NCBI GenBank assembly: GCA_031270805.1
Contig: JAISWK010000183.1
Span: 1-36,599 of the forward strand
DNA length: 36,599 bases
Direction of reading: 5' to 3'
From: Gracilibacteraceae bacterium
GTDB taxonomy: Bacteria > Bacillota > Desulfitobacteriia > Desulfitobacteriales > Syntrophobotulaceae
The position numbers were made by a program, and so were the translations under genes. Below the pieces are notes generated by a model. It had not been told where the DNA came from. It worked only from the letters and a program-made list of their open reading frames with translations, and searched no databases. Below, one piece after another: positions 32,068 to 36,599 of this stretch. The first letter of the stretch is position 1. Every line of letters starts with the position of its first letter.

Positions 32068-33276
32068 ATGTCCTACGAAGTCAAACTCACCCCCAGCATC
32101 TTCAGCAGCCCGAACTCCCTTTTATTCGGCTGCGGCGTCGCCAAGCAGATCGGCAAGCACCTGAAACGTCTCGGTTGCACCAAGGTACTCCTGGTCTACG
32201 ACAAGGGCATTGAGGCCACCGGCATGGCCAAATCGGTGGCGGAGTGGATCGAGCAGGAAGGCCTTGGCGTCGTCCATTTCAACGAAGTTGAGGCCGATCC
32301 CCCGGTCTGGCAGGCCGAAAAAGCCGGCCTCGTCGGGCGGGAGGCGGGCGTGGACGGCGTCGTCGGCCTCGGCGGCGGCAGCTCCATCGACAGCGGCAAA
32401 GCGGCCAAGTTTTTGCAGCGCAACGACCCGCCGCTGAAGGACTATCTGGGTCGCGGGAACAAGAAAAAACAAAACCTGAGCGTCCCCCTGGTGGTCATCC
32501 CCACCACGGCCGGAACCGGCAGCGAGTGTACACCCGGCGGCACCCTGACTGACACCGACCTCGGCATCAAGACTAATATCAACGGGCCGGCGGCCTTTGT
32601 TGATCTCGCCCTGCTCGACCCGGAAATGACCGTCGGTCTGCCGGCCGCCATTACTGCCGCCACCGGCATGGACGCTCTCTGTCACAGTGCCGAGTCCTAT
32701 CTCTCCACCCTGGCCAACCCTTTCTGTGAGACCACCGGGCGCGAAGGCATTCGCCTCGTTGCTCAGCACCTGAAAAAAGCCTGCGATGAACCCGGCAACA
32801 TGGAGGCGCGCACCGGCATGATGCTGGCCGCCACTCTCGGCGGGATGAGCATGTTAGGCCCCCTGTGCTGTACGCCGCATGACGTGGGCCGTTCCCTCGG
32901 CGCCAAGTTCCATATGCCCCACGGCAACGCCTGCGCGGCCACCCTGCCCCAGTTCTTCCAGCTGGCCGCCCCGTACGAACCGGAAAAAGTCCGCTACATC
33001 GCCAACTGTTTCGGCGCCGGTCTCGGCGCGGACGCCTCCGCGGAAGCTATCGGTCAAGCCGCCTACGACCTGACCCGCAACCTGATGAAGAGCATCCCGC
33101 TGAAGCGGATGCAGGACTACGGCATCAGCCGCAATGACCTGCTGGCCCAAGTGCCGGACGAAGTGGTCATGCAGACCGCCGGCTTCGTCCAGGTGTTCGG
33201 CCAGGCCGCTTCCCCGATGCCCGTGACCAAGGAGTTTGTCAGCGAACTGGTCTCCCGCGCCTACGATGAAAACTGA
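32068..33276 (+). CDS. Iron-containing alcohol dehydrogenase (group III)
   Basis: This 402-residue enzyme has the NAD-binding GLGGGSSIDSGKAAKF (100-115) and IPTTAGTGSE. The metal ligands are Asp202, His206 (GMDALCH), His271 (CTPH) and His285 (MPHG). At the place of the His four residues after the third ligand (His267 in FucO), this protein has Arg275. That residue lies near substrate and nicotinamide in FucO, so an acidic substrate such as a hydroxy- or semialdehyde-acid is conceivable. AAAGGAGG precedes the ATG after a 109-bp gap from the transporter genes. It ends before a strong hairpin. It may interconvert an alcohol or hydroxyacid with the matching carbonyl compound in the same pathway. 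Confidence 0.92.
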   Translation: MSYEVKLTPSIFSSPNSLLFGCGVAKQIGKHLKRLGCTKVLLVYDKGIEATGMAKSVAEWIEQEGLGVVHFNEVEADPPVWQAEKAGLVGREAGVDGVVGLGGGSSIDSGKAAKFLQRNDPPLKDYLGRGNKKKQNLSVPLVVIPTTAGTGSECTPGGTLTDTDLGIKTNINGPAAFVDLALLDPEMTVGLPAAITAATGMDALCHSAESYLSTLANPFCETTGREGIRLVAQHLKKACDEPGNMEARTGMMLAATLGGMSMLGPLCCTPHDVGRSLGAKFHMPHGNACAATLPQFFQLAAPYEPEKVRYIANCFGAGLGADASAEAIGQAAYDLTRNLMKSIPLKRMQDYGISRNDLLAQVPDEVVMQTAGFVQVFGQAASPMPVTKEFVSELVSRAYDEN

Positions 33277-33301
33277 ACCACGGTCGACGTAGAAAACAAG
33301 C

Positions 33302-33324
33302 GGGGGCGGCGATACGCCGCCCCC
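33302..33324. terminator. Strong hairpin between convergent genes
   Basis: GGGGGCGGCG pairs perfectly with CGCCGCCCCC (10 bp) around ATA, in the 86 bp between the iron alcohol dehydrogenase and the convergent CoA-transferase. There is no T-run on either side. Position favours a bidirectional stop or mRNA end-protection. Alternatively it is another copy of a GC-rich dispersed palindrome like those at 23-80. Confidence 0.5.
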
Positions 33325-33362
33325 ACCCCTAAGCTTAGCGCTGCGGTTCCGAGCTCAATCAC

Positions 33363-34604
33363 TCAAATCTTGATGTCCTGGTTGGCGGCCAGCGCGGCGA
33401 TCTTTTCAGCGCTGACCCCGCACTCCCGCATGATCTCCGCCGTGTGTTCACCCAGGCGCGGCGCCTTGCTGATCGGGGCCAAGCCGGCCTCGGCAAACTG
33501 CACCGGGTTGCGGATGGCCGTGCGGGTTCCGCTCTTATACTCCAATTCAAAGAAGCAGTCGTTCGCCCAGGCCTGGGCGTCCTGCAAAACCTCTTTCCAG
33601 ACCTGCGCCACCGCAAAAGCCACGTCGGCCTCCGACAGGAGCGCGGAGACTTCCGCCGCCGTCAATTCAGCGAAGCGGGCGGCCACATTGTTGTACATGT
33701 CGGCGCGGTTAGTCCCCTCACTGAGAGCGGCGAAGTTGTTGTAGCGCGGATCACTTAGCCACTCTTCCCGGCCCAAGGCCTTGGCGAAGCCGGGGAGCAT
33801 GGCATTGTAGATCGGCAGGGCAATTTGCACCCAGCGGTCGTCCCTGGTTTTGAAACAGGTCATCAAGGGGTTCGGCGCCTGCCGCTTGGTGATGGGGTAT
33901 TCGATCAGGTCGTACTGCGCCGTCTGGATCATTGTCCCCTGCATGAAGATAGCGGTTCCCATCAGACTGACGGAGATCTTCTCGCCCCGGCCGGTGCGCT
34001 GCGCGTTGAACAGCGCCGCCAGAACGCCGGCCGCCATGCTCATGCCGGTAGCGCGATCACCCATGCTGGGGATCAGGTTCATCGGCGTCTCGCCTGCTTC
34101 ATAGAGGCTGCCGAGGATGCCGGAGCGCGTCCAAAAAGCCGTGAAGTCGTAGCCGGGCAGATCGCAGTCGGGGCCTTTTTCGCCGAAGCCGGTGACCGTG
34201 GCATAGATCAGTTTGGGAAACCTGACCTTGAGCGACTCGTAGTCCAGGCCCATCCGGGCTAAGGCCTGCGGGCGCCAGCTGGTGATCAGAATGTCACAGG
34301 CGGCGATCAGTTTCAGCAGAACATCGAAGCAGTCCTTGTTTTTCAGGTTGAGACTGATGCTGCGTTTGTTGCCGTTCTCAATCTCGAAGGTCAAGTTTTC
34401 GGACATGTCGTCTTTAAAGACGGGCCTTCCCTCGCCTTCGGCCGCCCAACGAATCCCGTCGCCGCCCAAGGTCTCGACCTTGATGACATCAGCCCCGTGG
34501 TCAGCCAGGAACCGCGCCGCAGCCGGGGCGGCCACAAAAGTAGCCAACTCCACCACCTTGATCCCGGACAGCGGTCGGTTTTTCAGGTCTTCCAATTTTG
34601 CCAC
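33363..34604 (-). CDS. Class III (CaiB/BaiF) CoA-transferase
   Basis: This 413-residue family III CoA-transferase moves CoA from one acyl-CoA to a free carboxylic acid. Its N-terminus VVELATFVAAPAAARFLADH and the DVIKVE and GDGIRW segments resemble the HadA/FldA (2-hydroxyacid) and CaiB branches. The catalytic aspartate is Asp153 in LPGYDFTAFWTRSG. The start is GTG with GGGAGG eight bases upstream. It stands alone on the minus strand, convergent to the alcohol dehydrogenase and divergent from the nitroreductase, and has a textbook sigma-54 promoter. Thus it is probably the CoA-activating step of the pathway encoded by the GRE operon 7 kb away. Which acid it activates (for example the mutase or MmgE/PrpD product) is inferred. 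Confidence 0.93.
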   Translation of the reverse strand: MAKLEDLKNRPLSGIKVVELATFVAAPAAARFLADHGADVIKVETLGGDGIRWAAEGEGRPVFKDDMSENLTFEIENGNKRSISLNLKNKDCFDVLLKLIAACDILITSWRPQALARMGLDYESLKVRFPKLIYATVTGFGEKGPDCDLPGYDFTAFWTRSGILGSLYEAGETPMNLIPSMGDRATGMSMAAGVLAALFNAQRTGRGEKISVSLMGTAIFMQGTMIQTAQYDLIEYPITKRQAPNPLMTCFKTRDDRWVQIALPIYNAMLPGFAKALGREEWLSDPRYNNFAALSEGTNRADMYNNVAARFAELTAAEVSALLSEADVAFAVAQVWKEVLQDAQAWANDCFFELEYKSGTRTAIRNPVQFAEAGLAPISKAPRLGEHTAEIMRECGVSAEKIAALAANQDIKI

Positions 34605-34652
34605 CGTTAAACCCTCCCATCAAAAAATTGTTATTGCGTCCATATATTTATT

Positions 34653-34669
34653 ATGCAAGAATTGTGCCA
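34653..34669 (-). promoter_or_regulatory. Sigma-54 (-24/-12) promoter of the CoA-transferase gene
   Basis: The minus strand reads TGGCACAATTCTTGCAT, an exact TGGCAC-N5-TTGCAT match with GG and GC in the 12-bp register. The predicted start near 34642 gives a leader of about 38 nt that includes GGGAGG. It is the best of three such sites in the window and shares the surrounding ATTCTTGCAT-like sequence with the GRE-region promoters. Confidence 0.8.
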
Positions 34670-34711
34670 TTCCCCTGCCGCTTTTCCATATGCCGAGAAG
34701 GAGGCCAGAAA

Positions 34712-35269
34712 ATGAGCAACCCCACCATTGCCGCCATTATGAGCCGTTACACCTGCCGCGACTACAGCGATAAAATGCCCCCGGCCGACGACCTCACTAC
34801 CATTGCCCAAGCGGCGCTCTCCTGCCCCAGCGGCGGCGGCAAGCTGCCCTGGCAGATCATCGTGGTCAAGAACAAAGAACTTATGCAAGCCATGGACGAG
34901 GAAGGCCTGGCGGTCATGGCCGAAAAAATGCCCCAACGCCTTGAGGCGACCAAAGCCCGCGGCGGCCTGTTCTGCGGGGCGCCCTGTATGATCGTGGTGC
35001 CGATGCTGCCCGGCGGCCCTAACGGCAGCATGTTTGACTGCGGCATCGTCGTACAGACCATCGCCATCGCCGCCCGATCGCTGGGGATCGACAGCATGAT
35101 CTCCGGGTCTTCCGCTTTGGCCTTCCAGGGACCCCGCGGCGACGATTTCAAGCGGAGGCTGGGTTTCGCCGCCGACGCTCAGGTGGGACTGAGCGTCCTG
35201 CTCGGTTACGCCAAAACGCCCGGCCGGCCGCACGAATTGTGCATGGACAAAATCAGCGTCATCGAGTAG
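34712..35269 (+). CDS. Nitroreductase-family FMN protein
   Basis: This 185-residue protein has the nitroreductase start IMSRYTCRDYSDKMPPADDL (with the FMN-phosphate Arg), AALSCPSGGGKLPWQIIVVK, and GIVVQTIAIAARSLGIDSM before the C-terminal GYAKTPGRPHE. Members are homodimeric flavoproteins that reduce nitro groups, enones or quinones with NAD(P)H. The ATG at 34712 has GAAGGAGG upstream; the longer open frame to the left overlaps the sigma-54 promoter region. It is divergent from the CoA-transferase and 8 bp upstream of the next MFS gene. A physiological substrate cannot be assigned. Confidence 0.88.
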   Translation: MSNPTIAAIMSRYTCRDYSDKMPPADDLTTIAQAALSCPSGGGKLPWQIIVVKNKELMQAMDEEGLAVMAEKMPQRLEATKARGGLFCGAPCMIVVPMLPGGPNGSMFDCGIVVQTIAIAARSLGIDSMISGSSALAFQGPRGDDFKRRLGFAADAQVGLSVLLGYAKTPGRPHELCMDKISVIE

Positions 35270-35277
35270 GGGGGCAG

Positions 35278-36441
35278 ATGAAGAATTTCATCCTCATATA
35301 CCTGACCAACTTCTTCATCGCCACCAATTTTTACCTGCTGATGGTCACGATTTCCTCCTTCGCCATGGACTATTTCGCCGCCTCGCCCAGCCAGGGCGGC
35401 TTGGCGTGCAGCTTGTTTGTCATCGGCGCCCTGTTTGCCCGCCTGTTCTCGGGCCAGCTGGTTGAACGCGTCGGCAACAAGCACACGCTGGTGTTCGGAT
35501 TGGGGCTGAACCTGGTCATGTCCACCCTCTACTTTGCCGTCGGCGGTCTCGGATCGCTTTATGCCGTCCGTTTCCTGCACGGGGTTGGCTTCGGCTTCTC
35601 CAGCACTGTTGCCGGAGCGATCGTGGCCAATTACTTGCCCCAGGAGCGCTTTGGCGAGGGTATCGCCGTTTTCATGCTGAGCATCACCCTGGCTACGGCG
35701 CTTGGCCCCTTCCTCGGGATGCTGCTGCTCAACACGGGGGATCACACGCTGCTGTTTTTCTGTAATGTCGCCTTTATCAGCCTCGGTTTTGCCATGTCGT
35801 TCCTGTTGACGCAAACGGAAAGCCCTCCGCCGGAAAATCCCCCGCCGGCGCCCGCCGGGCCGATGTGGATTGAAGCTTTCATCGCTACCGGCGCCGTGCC
35901 GATTTCCCTGTTTTGCGGTTTGGCCTACATGTGCTACTCCAGTCTGATGTCCTTTTTGCTCTCCTACGCCCGGGACATCGGCCTGGTCAGGGCGGCCGGC
36001 TTCTTTTTTCTGCTCTATTCGGCCGCCATCCTGCTGTCGCGCCCCTTTGCCGGGCGGATCATGGACAAAAAAGGCGACAACTTCGTCATCTATCCCGGCA
36101 TCGCGATTTACGCCGTCGGTATGTTCATCCTCAGCGGCGCCCGCCACGGCGCGGCCATACTGCTTGCCGGGGCCTTGATCGGCTTAGGCTACGGGGCGCT
36201 CCAGTCCTCCGGCCAGACCATCGCGCTTAAATCCGTGCCCCCTCACCGCCGGGCCTTGGGCGCCGGCACCTGCCTGATGTTCTGCGACCTTGGCACCGGC
36301 ATTGGACCATATATATTCGGGCTGTTCATCTCCCTGGCCGGCTACCGCCCCATGTACTTCGGCGTCGCTTGCTTCATCCTGGTCACTGCCCTCCTGTACC
36401 ATGGACTGCACGGGCGGAAGCACAGGCGGCCCGGGGGATAA
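35278..36441 (+). CDS. MFS transporter
   Basis: This 387-residue protein has about 12 hydrophobic segments. An MFS signature follows the second helix (LFARLFSGQLVERVGNKHTL), and GRIMDKKGDNFVIYPGI is the equivalent in the second half. A Pro-rich central loop (ESPPPENPPPAPAGP, about 185-199) separates the two halves. It resembles the drug:H+ antiporter/YfcJ-like MFS_1 group. The ATG at 35278 has GGGGGG six bases upstream; the open frame extends 39 bp into the nitroreductase end. It is probably co-transcribed with the nitroreductase, perhaps exporting or importing its substrate. Confidence 0.85.
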   Translation: MKNFILIYLTNFFIATNFYLLMVTISSFAMDYFAASPSQGGLACSLFVIGALFARLFSGQLVERVGNKHTLVFGLGLNLVMSTLYFAVGGLGSLYAVRFLHGVGFGFSSTVAGAIVANYLPQERFGEGIAVFMLSITLATALGPFLGMLLLNTGDHTLLFFCNVAFISLGFAMSFLLTQTESPPPENPPPAPAGPMWIEAFIATGAVPISLFCGLAYMCYSSLMSFLLSYARDIGLVRAAGFFFLLYSAAILLSRPFAGRIMDKKGDNFVIYPGIAIYAVGMFILSGARHGAAILLAGALIGLGYGALQSSGQTIALKSVPPHRRALGAGTCLMFCDLGTGIGPYIFGLFISLAGYRPMYFGVACFILVTALLYHGLHGRKHRRPGG

Positions 36442-36450
36442 GATTGTTAG

Positions 36451-36599
36451 ATTTTAGATTCGGCTGTCAACGTCTGTCTCGGCACGGCCTGTTATGTCAA
36501 AGGCGCCCAGATGATCCTGGAAAAAATCGAAGACATGCTGAAGATCAAGGTCGGGCACACGACGGCCGACGGCCGGTTTTCCCTGGAAGCGACGCGCTG
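36451..36599 (+). pseudogene. NuoE-like [2Fe-2S] thioredoxin-fold fragment without N-terminus, runs off the window
   Basis: After an in-frame TAG at 36448-36450 the frame reads LDSAVNVCLGTACYVKGAQ, then MILEKIEDMLKIKVGHTTAD and GRFSLEATR. This matches the NuoE/HndA thioredoxin-like [2Fe-2S] domain (the first cysteine pair CLGTAC; the second pair would lie beyond the window). Complete NuoE-type subunits carry an N-terminal helical bundle of about 80 residues before this point. Here there is no room for it: the MFS gene ends at 36441 and no ATG, GTG or TTG precedes the domain in frame. It is therefore probably a 5'-truncated remnant, or a short ferredoxin-like gene with an unusual start. Confidence 0.6.

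Overview
The window looks like part of the chromosome of an obligately anaerobic, fairly GC-rich bacterium, most likely a member of the Bacillota (Clostridia or Negativicutes grade). That placement is inferred from strong GGAGG-type ribosome binding sites, frequent TTG and GTG starts, and a gene set of oxygen-sensitive enzymes: a glycyl radical enzyme, a B12 mutase, a tungsten aldehyde:ferredoxin oxidoreductase and ETF/acyl-CoA dehydrogenases. The DUF4037/DUF4125 pair also fits. No rRNA, tRNA, CRISPR array, transposase or phage gene was seen.

Layout. (A) 168-14359, all minus strand: a sigma-54 activator (12974-14359) is followed by a DUF4037/DUF4125 pair, a tungsten AOR with a MoaD-like protein, a zinc alcohol dehydrogenase, an exported SMP-30-like lipoprotein, a small CxxC protein, EtfB/EtfA, a PucR-like regulator, a cysteine desulfurase, a tungstate-binding lipoprotein (TupA), a ThiF/MoeB-like adenylyltransferase and a DUF2149-like membrane protein. 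(B) 14658-26721, minus strand: a tight nine-gene run of glycyl radical enzyme (GRE), GRE activase, GlmE-like and GlmS-like mutase subunits, MmgE/PrpD protein, MFS transporter, GlmL-like reactivase and two acyl-CoA dehydrogenases. (C) 26722-27104: a 383-bp control region. (D) 27105-33276, plus strand: a TPR protein, three MFS-type transporters and an iron alcohol dehydrogenase. (E) 33363-36599: a minus-strand class III CoA-transferase, then plus-strand nitroreductase, MFS transporter and a start-less NuoE-like fragment that runs off the window.

How the parts fit. Three close matches to the -24/-12 promoter consensus lie upstream of the GRE operon, on the opposite strand of the same control region, and upstream of the distant CoA-transferase. 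With the sigma-54 activator next door they suggest one regulon: import of an organic acid (MFS), radical chemistry by the GRE, a carbon-skeleton rearrangement by the B12 mutase, a MmgE/PrpD step, CoA activation, and beta-oxidation-like dehydrogenation feeding EtfAB. Region A would supply alcohol and aldehyde oxidation (ADH, AOR) and the cofactor support for AOR (tungstate uptake, MoaD/ThiF, sulfur donor).

The most interesting point is that the mutase subunit keeps the three substrate-carboxylate-binding arginines of glutamate mutase (Arg67, Arg100, Arg149) but appears to have Pro and Trp where glutamate mutase has Glu171 and Tyr177. The GRE lacks the Glu that follows the active-site Cys in the dehydratase/decarboxylase branch. 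I do not recognise a described pathway with this gene set. The best hypothesis is a GRE- and B12-dependent degradation route for a non-amino dicarboxylic acid, or for a compound converted into one.
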